Of a stretch of 64,000 bases of DNA, positions 38,550 to 47,348 are shown one piece after another. The notes beneath the pieces are model-generated. The model ran no database searches. It was not told where the DNA came from and saw only the letters and a list, made by a program, of their open reading frames with translations. How positions within the stretch are numbered: position 1 is the first letter of the stretch; each line of letters opens with the position of its first letter. The DNA is taken from contig NZ_CP027859.1 in the NCBI RefSeq assembly GCF_005519465.1, positions 992,001-1,056,000 on the forward strand. Direction: 5' to 3'. The stretch comes from Streptomyces clavuligerus. Its GTDB lineage: Bacteria; Actinomycetota; Actinomycetes; Streptomycetales; Streptomycetaceae. The translations under genes and the position numbers were made by a program.

Positions 38550-39182
38550 TCACTCACCAGCGAGTGCGGGCAGCAGGCGCAACACCTGCTGAGGGGAGTC
38601 GAGCACGGTGTCGGCCGGTTCCTCGGGGTCGTACATATGGCCCCATGCCGCTGCGGCACTGTGGCTGCCCGCGGCGCGTGCCGCCCGGAGGTCGAGCGCG
38701 GAGTCGCCGACGAGGACCAACTGCCCTGCGGCGACGCCGAGTCGTTCGGCGGCCATCAGCATGCCATCGGCGGCGGGCTTGGGCCGTTCCACGCAGTCCC
38801 CGCCGATGAGGAGGTCCACCGACAGCCCCGCCGAACGCAGCAGGAGTTCGGCCGCGCGTGTGCTGGCGCCCGTGAAGACAGCGACTGGCAGGTCCCGTTG
38901 CCTCAGAGCGTGGAGGGTCTGCGGCACCCCTGGGTACGGGGCGACCCGCACACCGTCCAGCGCCTGGTAGTACGCCTCGCATTCGTCCGCCGAGAGGGTG
39001 CGACCCACCAGGAACGACAGGATGACCTCCGGGGTTCCTCGCCAGTAGGCCGCCACGACCTCGTCGAACTCCACCCGTCGGCCTGCCAGTTGCTCTGTGG
39101 CTTGGACGAACGCCTGCGGCACGGCGTGGCTGGAGTCCAGCAGCGTGCCGTCCATGTCCCATACAACAGTGGTCGGATCCAT
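38550..39182 (-). CDS. HAD-superfamily hydrolase (phosphoglycolate phosphatase-like)
   Basis: The 210-residue phosphatase has motif I VVWDMDGTLLDSS near the N terminus, motif II VAVFTGASTRAAELLL near residue 100, motif III Lys in ERPKPAADGML near 140 and motif IV VLVGDSALDLRAARAAG near 160. A helical cap lies between motifs I and II. It dephosphorylates a small phosphate ester; the substrate is unknown. The ATG at 39182 gives MDPTTVVWDMDG. It is convergent with the large hypothetical gene. It is the last ordinary gene before the AT-richer boundary of the cyclitol cluster and seems unrelated to it. Confidence 0.92.
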   Translation of the reverse strand: MDPTTVVWDMDGTLLDSSHAVPQAFVQATEQLAGRRVEFDEVVAAYWRGTPEVILSFLVGRTLSADECEAYYQALDGVRVAPYPGVPQTLHALRQRDLPVAVFTGASTRAAELLLRSAGLSVDLLIGGDCVERPKPAADGMLMAAERLGVAAGQLVLVGDSALDLRAARAAGSHSAAAAWGHMYDPEEPADTVLDSPQQVLRLLPALAGE

Positions 39183-39868
39183 GCGCTCATTGTGGCGCCG
39201 ATGGCGCGTACCGCACCGACAGCGCGGTCTGAACCAATGGCTCTTTTGGATCACTGTGAGGTCGGGACGTCCCAAGGCTTGGTCAGTAGGGTGCATAACA
39301 TTTATGAGTATGCACCCATTTAGATGCATGTATGGGTTGGCTTAGATGCCAGTGGTTTGAGTCATTGCGCAGGTGCCTGTTGCGTATTCGATTGGTATAG
39401 ACATACATTTTTTAAATGGTTCTAGCGGGGTTTTCTCGATGTTGACACCTGTCCAGTAAATGATCTACGGCATGTCGGTCGGCCTGTGCGGTTCCCCGGT
39501 CACCCGACCGCGGTGAGGTTGTGAAGGCGGGCGATACCGAGCATGGCGTGGTGGAATCCGGCGCCCTGTCGGCGGCGGCCTTCGCGCCGGACGGCTCCCG
39601 CGCCCCTCTGGTCCAACCGCTCAGTGATCAACCCGGTGTGAGCGGGCTGTCCAGGGTGCTCCGATGCCGTGATCCCATCTGCCGCGAAAAGATCATCTCA
39701 CCCATGACCAGCAGTTGCCCATGACCAAGCAGCTGCCGGGCAAGCCTTGGGTTCCCACACGCACAAGCAAGAGTTGAAGCCGCAGAGACTCATTGACGAT
39801 GGGGGGACGTCATCAGCGCGCGCGCAGACAGCTCGAAATGCTTATCGGCCAGGAGCAGAAAATTTGCA
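39183..39868. other. AT-richer boundary region of the cyclitol cluster
   Basis: Noticeably lower in G+C than the rest, especially 39270-39450 (runs such as CATACATTTTTTAAATGG). It contains a transposase remnant (next entry) and no intact gene. The cluster starts just to its right, consistent with insertion of foreign DNA here. Confidence 0.6.
39500..39590 (-). pseudogene. C-terminal remnant of an IS5-type transposase
   Basis: On the minus strand, translation upstream of the stop at 39500-39502 reads GAGFHHAMLGIARLHNLTAVG, closely resembling the C terminus of actinobacterial IS5-family transposases (HHAMLGIDRLHNL). Upstream similarity fades within about 30 codons. No terminal inverted repeats were found. 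It is the scar of an insertion element. Confidence 0.65.
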
Positions 39869-41056
39869 GTGGGTGCGATGGAGCGCCCTTTGCTGTACTC
39901 TGTCGCGCTCGACACGGCAGGCGCAGGATTATTCCTGCCGCTGTCCCTGCTGTTCTTCCTCAACGTCCACCACATGTCCGCCGCCACCGCAGGCGCGGCC
40001 GTCTCCGCCGGTTCGATCCTGTCCTTTCTCGTCATTCCTGCTGCTGGACGTCTCGTGCAAGTCATGGGGCCGAAGCGTTGTCTTCTGATCAGCAATCTGA
40101 TGACTGCCGCAGGGTATTCTTCCTACTTCTTGGCCTCGTCCGGCACACGTGTGTTCTGTGCGTCGTTCATCGTCATGGCGGCGGACAGGCTGTACGGCGC
40201 AGCATGGCCGGGAGCAGTGGCGCGTGTTGCCTCGAAGGAGCAGCTCCCCCAGTGGTTCTCCTTTGTCAACTTCCTGAAGACGACATGCCTCGGGCTGGGG
40301 GCCGTCGCGTCCACCGGACTCTTGGCCCTGGCCGGACCGGCAGGTCTCAAGGTCGCGCTGATGGGAAACTGTCTGAGTTCTCTCGCCGCCGCGTTCTTCG
40401 TTCTGCGAACTCGAATACCGCCCGGTGGCACCGGCGTACAGCCGGGTGCCACAGATTCCCGTGCGACTCTGATGTCCACTCTCAAGAACAGCGCATTCAT
40501 GGCCCTGGTGAGCTCCCAGACCCTTCTGTCGCTTGCCTGGCTGATACCGACGGTCGCATTTCCGATCTACTTGGTCGATGTGCTGCACCATGCTGCATTC
40601 TGGCCGGCTGCGGTAATCGCCGTACGCTACGCCGTAATTTCCGCCATTCAGATTCCGCTCGGCAACCGGGTGGCCGGCTGGAGCCGCAGCAGAGTGCTCG
40701 TTCTGGCGATCGCCGCGGCGGAAACCGCAATCTTGACAACCATGTTCATCTCATCGGCGCCGGCCGTGGCTCAAGGCTGGATGGCGGTGCTCGCCACCGT
40801 GTTGCTCGCCGTCGCGGAGGCGGCTTCGAAACCCACGGCCGCCGCAGCCGCGGTGGCCCTCGCCCCGGACCGGGACGAGGGGCCGTACATGGCCGTCTTC
40901 CAGCTCACATGGGCCGTCTCCTACGCGGTAGGACCGGCTCTCATCGGCTGGGGCATGGGGCACGCGCTGCTCCTGTGGTGCGTACTGGGCGGCTGTGTCC
41001 TCATCTCCGGTCTTGTGCAGGTGCTTTCCCCGGAGCGTCGCCGGTTCGCCCGGTGA
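39869..41056 (+). CDS. MFS transporter at the left edge of the cyclitol cluster
   Basis: The 395-residue membrane protein has about 12 helices (LLYSVALDTAGAGLFLPLSL, GAGAVSAGSILSFLVIP-like segments, TWAVSYAVGPALIGWGMG). It is probably the exporter for the cluster product. Codon 21 is TTA (39929-39931), rare in Streptomyces and read by the bldA tRNA. G+C is lower than in flanking genes, consistent with transfer. GTG 39869 is taken as start, with AGGAG 15 bases upstream; an in-frame ATG three codons later is an alternative. It is 85 bases from the glycosyltransferase, in the same direction. Confidence 0.88.
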   Translation: MGAMERPLLYSVALDTAGAGLFLPLSLLFFLNVHHMSAATAGAAVSAGSILSFLVIPAAGRLVQVMGPKRCLLISNLMTAAGYSSYFLASSGTRVFCASFIVMAADRLYGAAWPGAVARVASKEQLPQWFSFVNFLKTTCLGLGAVASTGLLALAGPAGLKVALMGNCLSSLAAAFFVLRTRIPPGGTGVQPGATDSRATLMSTLKNSAFMALVSSQTLLSLAWLIPTVAFPIYLVDVLHHAAFWPAAVIAVRYAVISAIQIPLGNRVAGWSRSRVLVLAIAAAETAILTTMFISSAPAVAQGWMAVLATVLLAVAEAASKPTAAAAAVALAPDRDEGPYMAVFQLTWAVSYAVGPALIGWGMGHALLLWCVLGGCVLISGLVQVLSPERRRFAR

Positions 41057-41141
41057 CGGCCCTTGTCCCGCCGGTGGATTCCGCCGAATCGCCTGCGCAG
41101 TCGTCAATCGTCCGGTGAAATCATCCCGATGAAATCGTCCG

Positions 41142-42236
41142 GTGAAAGGCACAGCTGTGTACTTGGATCTCGAAGAGCTTGTTGCGGGAGCGTTCGTAGC
41201 CGGTAAAGATATGAATTCCAGGGAATATTGCCCGCCCTACTGGGACAGCAGTCTTCCGCTCTATGAGCGTGCCATTCAGGAGATCGAGAAGATCCGTTCG
41301 GCCGTTCACTGGTTCCCGGCCTTCGAGAGGGAACTCCCTCCCGAGGCCGTGTACAGCAGCCTTATATCCGCACTGGGGAAGGCAAGAGACGATGGTGCGC
41401 TCCCGGCGGGGCTTGTCCACCGTCTTGCCGACTTGCCGGAGAATATCCGCCTTGTGTATTTTTCGGGAGATCCCGGTGAACTGTCGTCACCCCGTCGAAT
41501 CGGTCTCCCTCCTGAGGGAAAACCCGCCGGACAGGTGCATGTGGTGGTGCCCTTCCGGGCGCGTCACTCCACTCTGCGTCTGCGGAACATCCTGGCCTGC
41601 CTGCACTCTGTCCGCTCGCAGTCCGATGCGAACGTAAAATTCTATGTGACGGTGGTGGAGAGCGATGAAAGTCCGGTACATCGGGACCGTCTGGAACCCT
41701 GGGTGGACAATTATGTCTTCCAGTACCAGCCCGGACCCTTCAACAAGTCTGCTTCCCTTAATGCAGGTGTGGCTTGCACCAAGGAGGACAGCGATGTCCT
41801 GTGCCTTTTGGATGCAGACATAGTGGTGGACCGGGAGTTTGTCTCACGTATATTGTGCGAGTCACAGAATGCAAGTGCTTTCCTTCCCTATGAAGATGCG
41901 TTCTACCTCGATCTCGAATCGTCCTCCCGTGTGGTCGACGGCCTCGATGCCGACGGGGCGGATTTCGTGGGAACCCTGTCCGGGTGTCTGCTGCGCCGTC
42001 CCCCCGGTGGGTGTGTCGTCGTATCGAGCGAACGATTCCGCTCCGTCGGAGGGTTCGATCCCTCTTTTGTGGGCTGGGGTGGTGAGGACCGAGATTTCAT
42101 CACTCGCCTTGAACGGGAAAGCCCCGTTCCGAGAACGCCTCACACCCTGCTCCATCTGATGCACGAACGCCCGGAGATGGCCAACGCGGCACCGAGGGCG
42201 ACGCATGATCCGCAGGCACCGGGTGCCTTGGCGTAG
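41142..42236 (+). CDS. Glycosyltransferase, GT2/GT7 type (GT-A fold)
   Basis: The 364-residue protein has a unique N-terminal 130 residues. A GT-A nucleotide-sugar domain follows: VHVVVPFRARHSTLRLRNIL near residue 137, the metal-binding CLLDADIVVD near 225, and GWGGEDRDFITRLER near 310. The last is the catalytic-acid motif shared with beta-1,4-galactosyltransferases and chondroitin polymerases. It would add a sugar to the cyclitol or to an acceptor. No signal or membrane helix. The GTG at 41142 is weakly supported, and a GTG five codons later is possible. Slightly low G+C, like the preceding MFS gene. Confidence 0.88.
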   Translation: MKGTAVYLDLEELVAGAFVAGKDMNSREYCPPYWDSSLPLYERAIQEIEKIRSAVHWFPAFERELPPEAVYSSLISALGKARDDGALPAGLVHRLADLPENIRLVYFSGDPGELSSPRRIGLPPEGKPAGQVHVVVPFRARHSTLRLRNILACLHSVRSQSDANVKFYVTVVESDESPVHRDRLEPWVDNYVFQYQPGPFNKSASLNAGVACTKEDSDVLCLLDADIVVDREFVSRILCESQNASAFLPYEDAFYLDLESSSRVVDGLDADGADFVGTLSGCLLRRPPGGCVVVSSERFRSVGGFDPSFVGWGGEDRDFITRLERESPVPRTPHTLLHLMHERPEMANAAPRATHDPQAPGALA

Positions 42237-42257
42237 ACCGAACAACAGGAAGACTTC

Positions 42258-43019
42258 ATGGAGCCCCACATGACTTCGCAGCCTGTAGGACGACCCCGCG
42301 TCTCGGTGGTCGAAACCGTCGAACGCATGGCCCGCGACGCGTCCACGGCGATCGCACGGCATATCGGCCAGACCCTTGAACAGCGAGATATCTGTGTCCT
42401 CGCACTGACGGGCGGCAGCACCCCGGCGGCGACCTACGAACAGCTCGCCCGTATGCCCGTGCCGTGGGAACGAGTGCACATCGTGCAGACGGACGACCAC
42501 ATCACCGATGAGGCGCACGGGCCGTCATGGCAGGTCATCCGGAAGCATCTGCTCGATCCTGCCGCGGTACCCGCGGGGAACCGGCACCCCATGCCCACGG
42601 GGTCACGTCCGGACCCTGGTGACGCAGCCGAGTCCTACGCCCGTCTTCTCGGTCTCCTCCTGGTCGGCGGCGCCCCCGATGTCGTGGTCGCGGGCTTGGG
42701 GGAGGACGGCCACACTGTTTCCCTGTTCCACGGCGACCCCGCGCTGGAGACGGACGACTGGGTCGCTGTCACCCAGCCCTACCAGAACACCGTCCGCATG
42801 ACGCTCACCCTTCCCGTCCTCAGCGGGGCCGGTCTCCGTATGGTGCTCGCCGCCGGTGGAGGCAAGGCATCAGCTGTGCGCGCGCACCGCCAGGGAGACG
42901 ATCCCCGACTGGCCGCCCTTCGGGGGCTGTTGGGGCCGGACGGGACGTTGCTGGTGGACAGGGCGGCATTCGGCCCGGAGGCACCGGTGGCGGACCCGCA
43001 CGCTCCGCCGCCGCGGTGA
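42258..43019 (+). CDS. 6-phosphogluconolactonase-like protein
   Basis: The 253-residue protein belongs to the glucosamine-6-phosphate isomerase/6-phosphogluconolactonase family. It shows LALTGGSTPAATYEQL near residue 52 and AGLGEDGHTVSLFHG near 150 (with the catalytic His). The usual DERWVP block is VQTDDHITD here, a deviation that could alter substrate. It may boost pentose-phosphate flux to sedoheptulose 7-phosphate or act on a cyclitol phosphate; both are inference. The ATG at 42258 follows AGGAAGACTTC. The stop overlaps the ROK kinase start by 4 bases. Confidence 0.88.
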   Translation: MEPHMTSQPVGRPRVSVVETVERMARDASTAIARHIGQTLEQRDICVLALTGGSTPAATYEQLARMPVPWERVHIVQTDDHITDEAHGPSWQVIRKHLLDPAAVPAGNRHPMPTGSRPDPGDAAESYARLLGLLLVGGAPDVVVAGLGEDGHTVSLFHGDPALETDDWVAVTQPYQNTVRMTLTLPVLSGAGLRMVLAAGGGKASAVRAHRQGDDPRLAALRGLLGPDGTLLVDRAAFGPEAPVADPHAPPPR

Positions 43020-44062
43020 ACTCCACCGACGGCTCGGCGGGGCGCGTCCTCTGCCTCGATCTCGGTGGAACCTGGTTCCGGTCCGCGGTACTGGACGGGA
43101 ACAACGAACTCCATCTGCTGACGCGCACGCCCGCGCTCTCCGTCCACACCCATGCCCAACCGCCCGAAGTCCTCCAGGAACTGCTGGTCGAGCACATCGT
43201 GGCAGCGGCCCGTACGGCCCGGACGGACCACGACTGCTCGGCCGTCGCGATATCCCTCGGCGCCGCGATGAACGGGCGTTCCGGCCTGGTGCTCGGCAGC
43301 GGCCCGCTCTGGGGGCCGGGCCGGTACCCCCTGCCCCTCGCGGAGATCCTGCGGGCCCGGCTGCCGGGCCTGTGCGTAGGTGTGATCAACGACGTCTCCG
43401 CACTCGCCCACGCGGTCCGGTCACAGGGCGGACACCCGCCCGGTACCCGCAAGGCCGCCGCCGTCACGATCAGCAGCGGAATCGCCAGTCGCACCATCCA
43501 CCTCGACCGCGGGACCATCCCTCTCGATGAACGACACGGAATGCAGGGGGAGATCGGCCATCTGCCTGTTCCGGTCCGATGGCGTGACCGTGTCCTCCGG
43601 ACCGTTTGCGACTGCGGTGGTGCCGACCATGTGAGCGCGGTCTCCTCAGGGCGGGGAATCGCCGCACTCCTGAACTCCCTCCCCGAGGCGGCCCCCTTCC
43701 GCGTCGGTGATCCCCGCACCACCCTCGGCCTCTTCACCCGCCGGGTCTCGCAGAGCGACCCGCTCGCGAGGGAGCTGCTGGACCTGTTCACCCTCCCGCT
43801 GGCGCACGTACTGCTCCACCAGGCCACGCTCGACCCCGAAGTCTCCGCCACCTATCTGTTCGGCGGTGTGGTCGAAGGTCTGGGCGATCCATACCTGCAC
43901 AGCCTGCTCAGAAACCTGAACACCCTGGGTCTGTACGAGATATCCACCGAGGACGACACCTATTTCGCCCGACGGGTCTTCCGCGGAGCCGACGACGGTC
44001 TGGCGGCGCTCCGAGGCGCAGGGCTTCATCTGCGGCGGACCCGGGTCACATATAACCCGTGA
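43016..44062 (+). CDS. ROK-family sugar or cyclitol kinase
   Basis: The 348-residue protein has the ASKHA ATP motif CLDLGGTWFRSAVLD near residue 15, the catalytic Asp in VGVINDVSALAHA near 125, and HGMQGEIGHLPVPV near 178. CDCGGADHVSAVSSGRG keeps two of the usual zinc-type Cys residues and lacks the third. C7-cyclitol kinases of acarbose and validamycin pathways are, as I recall, of related sugar-kinase type, so phosphorylation of the cyclase product is the likely job. The GTG at 43016 overlaps the lactonase stop. The cyclase follows 9 bases later. Confidence 0.88.
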   Translation: MNSTDGSAGRVLCLDLGGTWFRSAVLDGNNELHLLTRTPALSVHTHAQPPEVLQELLVEHIVAAARTARTDHDCSAVAISLGAAMNGRSGLVLGSGPLWGPGRYPLPLAEILRARLPGLCVGVINDVSALAHAVRSQGGHPPGTRKAAAVTISSGIASRTIHLDRGTIPLDERHGMQGEIGHLPVPVRWRDRVLRTVCDCGGADHVSAVSSGRGIAALLNSLPEAAPFRVGDPRTTLGLFTRRVSQSDPLARELLDLFTLPLAHVLLHQATLDPEVSATYLFGGVVEGLGDPYLHSLLRNLNTLGLYEISTEDDTYFARRVFRGADDGLAALRGAGLHLRRTRVTYNP

Positions 44063-44071
44063 GGAGTCATT

Positions 44072-45199
44072 ATGGCCTGGACGGTGCGATCCACACAGGA
44101 CGTCACCTACCGAGTACAGCAGACCGATTCGATCTTTGACCCGGGCAACAGCACCCTGGCCGATGTGGCCGGCCTCCAGCAGCGCAGCCGTCGCCTCGTC
44201 GTCGTCGACCGCAATGTGGACCGGCTGTTAGGCAGGGCGATACGCGGCTACTTCACCGCCTGGGGGCACGACCACGCCACCTTCCTCGTCCTGGAGCCGA
44301 ACGAGGCGGCGAAGTCCAGCGACGCCCTGCTGTCGATCGCTCAGGCCGCCGACCGCGCCGGCATCAAACGACGGTCGGAACCGATTGTCGCGATCGGCGG
44401 CGGGGTGGTCACCGACCTCGCGGGACTCGCCGCCAGCCTCTACCGGCGCGGCACGCCTTTCGTACGTATCCCGACGACACTGATCGGCCTGGTCGACGCC
44501 GCCGTCGGCGCCAAGACGGCGATCAACTTCAACGGCCACAAGAACCGGCTGGGCACCTACTTCCCAGCCACCCACACACTGCTCGACCACTCACTGCTCA
44601 GAACCCTGCCCGAGCGGCACATCCGCAACGGGCTTGCCGAGATCATCAAGATGGCCGTCATGAAGGACAGCACCCTGTTCTCCCTCGTCGAGCAGGACGC
44701 CGACCAGCTCGTCGACCGCCGATTCGACACCCCCCTCGCACAGCAGGTCATCGAGCGCAGTGTCTCCGGCATGCTGGAGGAGCTCGAACCGAACCTGTGG
44801 GAGCACGACCTCAAGCGACTGGTCGACTTCGGCCACACCTTCAGCCCCGTGATCGAGATGCGCGCGGAACCCCAGCTTCTGCACGGCGAAGCCGTCTCGA
44901 TCGACATGGCCCTGTCCTGCGCCATTGCCCACGACCGCGGAATCCTCGGGCGCGAGGCGACGATGCGCGTCATCGGGCTGCTCCACAGGGTCGGCCTGCC
45001 CACATGGCACCCCGTGTGCGACCTCAGTCAGCTGTGCAGCGGTCTTGAGGACTCCGTCCGGCACCGTGACGGCCACCAGCACCTCCCCGTTCCCACCGGG
45101 ATAGGACGGGCCCGCTTCCTGGAGGACGTCACCCCCGAGGACCTCGGACGCGCCACCACCCTGCTGGCGGACCTCGCTCTGGAATCGGCCGGCCGGTGA
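44072..45199 (+). CDS. Sedoheptulose-7-phosphate cyclase (2-epi-5-epi-valiolone synthase type)
   Basis: This is the key enzyme of the cluster. The 375-residue sugar-phosphate cyclase is homologous to 3-dehydroquinate synthase and uses NAD and a metal to form a C7-cyclitol. It has GGGVVTDLAGLAASLYRRG near residue 109, VRIPTTLIGLVDAAVGAKTA, KNRLGTYFPA near 156 and HIRNGLAEIIKMAVM. FGHTFSPVIEM near 252 has Phe-Ser-Pro where dehydroquinate synthases have Gly-His, which marks the S7P-cyclase group (EEVS/EVS). Leu53 is encoded by TTA (44228-44230), implying bldA control. The ATG has GAGGAG upstream, and the stop overlaps the next start. Which valiolone isomer is made is uncertain. Confidence 0.93.
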   Translation: MAWTVRSTQDVTYRVQQTDSIFDPGNSTLADVAGLQQRSRRLVVVDRNVDRLLGRAIRGYFTAWGHDHATFLVLEPNEAAKSSDALLSIAQAADRAGIKRRSEPIVAIGGGVVTDLAGLAASLYRRGTPFVRIPTTLIGLVDAAVGAKTAINFNGHKNRLGTYFPATHTLLDHSLLRTLPERHIRNGLAEIIKMAVMKDSTLFSLVEQDADQLVDRRFDTPLAQQVIERSVSGMLEELEPNLWEHDLKRLVDFGHTFSPVIEMRAEPQLLHGEAVSIDMALSCAIAHDRGILGREATMRVIGLLHRVGLPTWHPVCDLSQLCSGLEDSVRHRDGHQHLPVPTGIGRARFLEDVTPEDLGRATTLLADLALESAGR

Positions 45200-46281
45200 G
45201 CCCCGAAGCCACCAGGGCCGACCTGCGCATCCTGCGCGCCGGGGTATGCGGCACCGACCTTCAGATACACCGCCGGGTCCGGTCCGACCAGGCCCGGATA
45301 CTGGGACACGAAGGCGTGGCCGAGATCCGCGGGGAACCCGGCACGCCTCGCCGCTTCGCCCTCTTCAACCCGGTCGACCCGACCGACCAGGAGCGCATCC
45401 TCGGACACAGCTACGACGGGATCTTCCAGCGGACCTACTCGGCGGACAGCGCACCGGGGGAGGGGCCGGACCTGTGCCCGGCGGCACCCGAACTCATCGC
45501 GGACCTGGCCGCTCTGACGGAACCGCTGGCAACGGTTCTGTACGGCTGGGACCTGGTCTCCGCGGCGGGGCGAATCCAGACCGTGGCCGTCTGGGGCGCG
45601 GGGACCGCTGGGCTCCTCGCCGCCCTCGTGGCCGAACTCCACGGCTGCGCGGTGGAGGTGATCCACCACCGCCCTGCCCGGCTGGAGTATGTCGAACGCC
45701 GGGGCCTGCTCCACCGGAGCAGGCTCAGAGGGCCCCGGCGCGGGGTGCCCGCGGCGGACGGTCTCTTCGACGCGGCCTTCCTCTGTCTGCCCAGGGAAGC
45801 GGCGGGCGCGGGACTGGCCGAAGCGGTCGGTGCCGTGCGCGCCGACGGGGTCATCGACCTGTTCGGGGGCTTCGGCCCGGGGGACACCCACGAACGGCTG
45901 CCCGGCTGCGACCTCGGCTCGATCCGCCGGGGCAATGTGTGCGGACACCCGGCTGCCGGAGCCGTGCGCGACACCAGGAGCGACGACGGCAAACCACTCA
46001 GGCTCACCGGGCACCGGGGCACCTCCCCCGCACATCTGGAACGCGCACAGCGGCTTCTGCTCCAGGAACCGGAGCGATTCGGCGCCCTGGTCACCCACGT
46101 GGTCTCCCTCGACGGTCTGGAAACGTGCCTCGCCACGATGTCGGCCGCCAGCGGACCGTCCACCCTTCTCGGGGAGTACATCAAGGTGGTCGTCGACCCC
46201 ACCCTTGACCATGCCTTCTCCCGGTCCCCCGATCTCACCACCCCACTGGGCGCACTGAGTGAGGTGACCACCGCATGGTGA
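45196..46281 (+). CDS. Zinc-type alcohol dehydrogenase A of the cyclitol cluster
   Basis: The 361-residue medium-chain dehydrogenase has the catalytic-zinc region RAGVCGTDLQIHR near residue 15, ILGHEGVAEI near 40 and the Rossmann segment VAVWGAGTAGLLAALVAELH near 135. The four-Cys structural zinc lobe is missing, unlike classic ADHs, and the catalytic domain is short. It likely oxidises a cyclitol hydroxyl to a ketone for transamination. GTG 45196 overlaps the cyclase stop and the C terminus overlaps dehydrogenase B, so they are coupled. Confidence 0.87.
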   Translation: MSPEATRADLRILRAGVCGTDLQIHRRVRSDQARILGHEGVAEIRGEPGTPRRFALFNPVDPTDQERILGHSYDGIFQRTYSADSAPGEGPDLCPAAPELIADLAALTEPLATVLYGWDLVSAAGRIQTVAVWGAGTAGLLAALVAELHGCAVEVIHHRPARLEYVERRGLLHRSRLRGPRRGVPAADGLFDAAFLCLPREAAGAGLAEAVGAVRADGVIDLFGGFGPGDTHERLPGCDLGSIRRGNVCGHPAAGAVRDTRSDDGKPLRLTGHRGTSPAHLERAQRLLLQEPERFGALVTHVVSLDGLETCLATMSAASGPSTLLGEYIKVVVDPTLDHAFSRSPDLTTPLGALSEVTTAW

Positions 46282-47348
46282 GCACCTATCGCCGACTGGA
46301 ACACCGTGACGCCACGGTGCGCCTGACCCACGCGGAGATCGGCTCCCACCCGGAGGCCGAGACCACCGTGCTGCTGGCTCCCGACGCCATCGGTGTGTGC
46401 CGATCCGATCTGCGGGAGATCAACGGGACCCGGCACCTGCGGAGAGACTTCGGACACGAGATCGTCGGCACGGTCGTGTCCAGCGATCCACCAGGAACCG
46501 TCCCCACGGGACAGCGGGTGGTCCTCGATCCCCATCCGGCAGTGGGCCGCACCTCAGGATTTGCCGATCTGGTCGAGATCTGGGGCAGCCGGAGCGACGT
46601 CACGGCAGCGCTGGTCCCCCTGCCCGAAACCAGCGGGACGGTCCGCTCGGTGTTCGTCGAACCCCTGGCCTGTGTCTGCCACTGTCTGGGACGCCTGGAC
46701 AGCGCGACCCAGGAGGCCGGCGCGGACCCGATCGGACCTGTCGCGATCCTCGGCGCCGGTATGGCGGGCACCCTGATGGCCACCGTGCTCGACACGAGCT
46801 CGGTACCGGTGACACTGATCAACCGCAGCCGTGGACGTCTGTCGTTCCTGATCGACCGCGGAGTGCTGCCACCGGCGGCGCTCCACACCGCGGACGGCCC
46901 GCTGGGGCCGGCGGTGCCACGTGTCATCGTCGCCACCGCGGCCACCGACACCGGCCTCCTCGACCTGGCCGCCGAACGCGTCACCCCCGGGGGCGTCGTG
47001 CTGCTCTACGCGGGAACCCGGCCGGGACAGACCTACGCGGGCGTCGACCTCGACAGCCTGCGCAGGGAGGAACGGACCGCTCGCATCACACGGGCAGGGA
47101 AGAGCTTCCACATCGTCGGGTCGCACGGAGCGACCCGCGAGGACTTCGTACGGGCCATACATCTGCTCGATCCACGCACCCCGGGCCGCCAGGAGCTCCC
47201 ACGGCGTCTCGACCGCATGGTCACCACCGTGCTCTCCCTCGACGAGAGCGCCGACCTGCTCAACCGACTGGCCCGGGGCCCCTTCATGGGCAAGGCCGTC
47301 ATCCTGCCAAGCCCATCCCCGGACTCGACCAAGGGACTCGGTCAGTGA
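46275..47348 (+). CDS. Zinc-type alcohol dehydrogenase B of the cyclitol cluster
   Basis: The 357-residue protein is of the same superfamily as its neighbour but is distant in sequence. AIGVCRSDLREINGT carries the Cys of the catalytic site, RDFGHEIVGTVVS the His-Glu pair, VFVEPLACVCHCLG the later ligand region, and VAILGAGMAGTLMATVLD the NAD(P) site. It resembles the 2-deoxy-scyllo-inosamine dehydrogenase type found in aminocyclitol pathways. The presence of two dehydrogenases predicts two oxidation steps. It overlaps both neighbours (ATG within the previous gene, stop inside GTGA with the aminotransferase). Confidence 0.86.
   Translation: MVSTYRRLEHRDATVRLTHAEIGSHPEAETTVLLAPDAIGVCRSDLREINGTRHLRRDFGHEIVGTVVSSDPPGTVPTGQRVVLDPHPAVGRTSGFADLVEIWGSRSDVTAALVPLPETSGTVRSVFVEPLACVCHCLGRLDSATQEAGADPIGPVAILGAGMAGTLMATVLDTSSVPVTLINRSRGRLSFLIDRGVLPPAALHTADGPLGPAVPRVIVATAATDTGLLDLAAERVTPGGVVLLYAGTRPGQTYAGVDLDSLRREERTARITRAGKSFHIVGSHGATREDFVRAIHLLDPRTPGRQELPRRLDRMVTTVLSLDESADLLNRLARGPFMGKAVILPSPSPDSTKGLGQ

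Noticed and set aside
35808..39323. An 1171-codon plus-strand frame across the large hypothetical gene and the HAD gene
   Set aside because: It is Arg/Pro-rich shadow sequence crossing repeats and antisense to the HAD phosphatase.
44072..45199. Annotation as 3-dehydroquinate synthase or 2-deoxy-scyllo-inosose synthase
   Set aside because: The GHTFSP motif replaces the GHTxGH of dehydroquinate synthase, and the cluster lacks shikimate genes and the other 2-deoxystreptamine genes. An S7P cyclase fits better.
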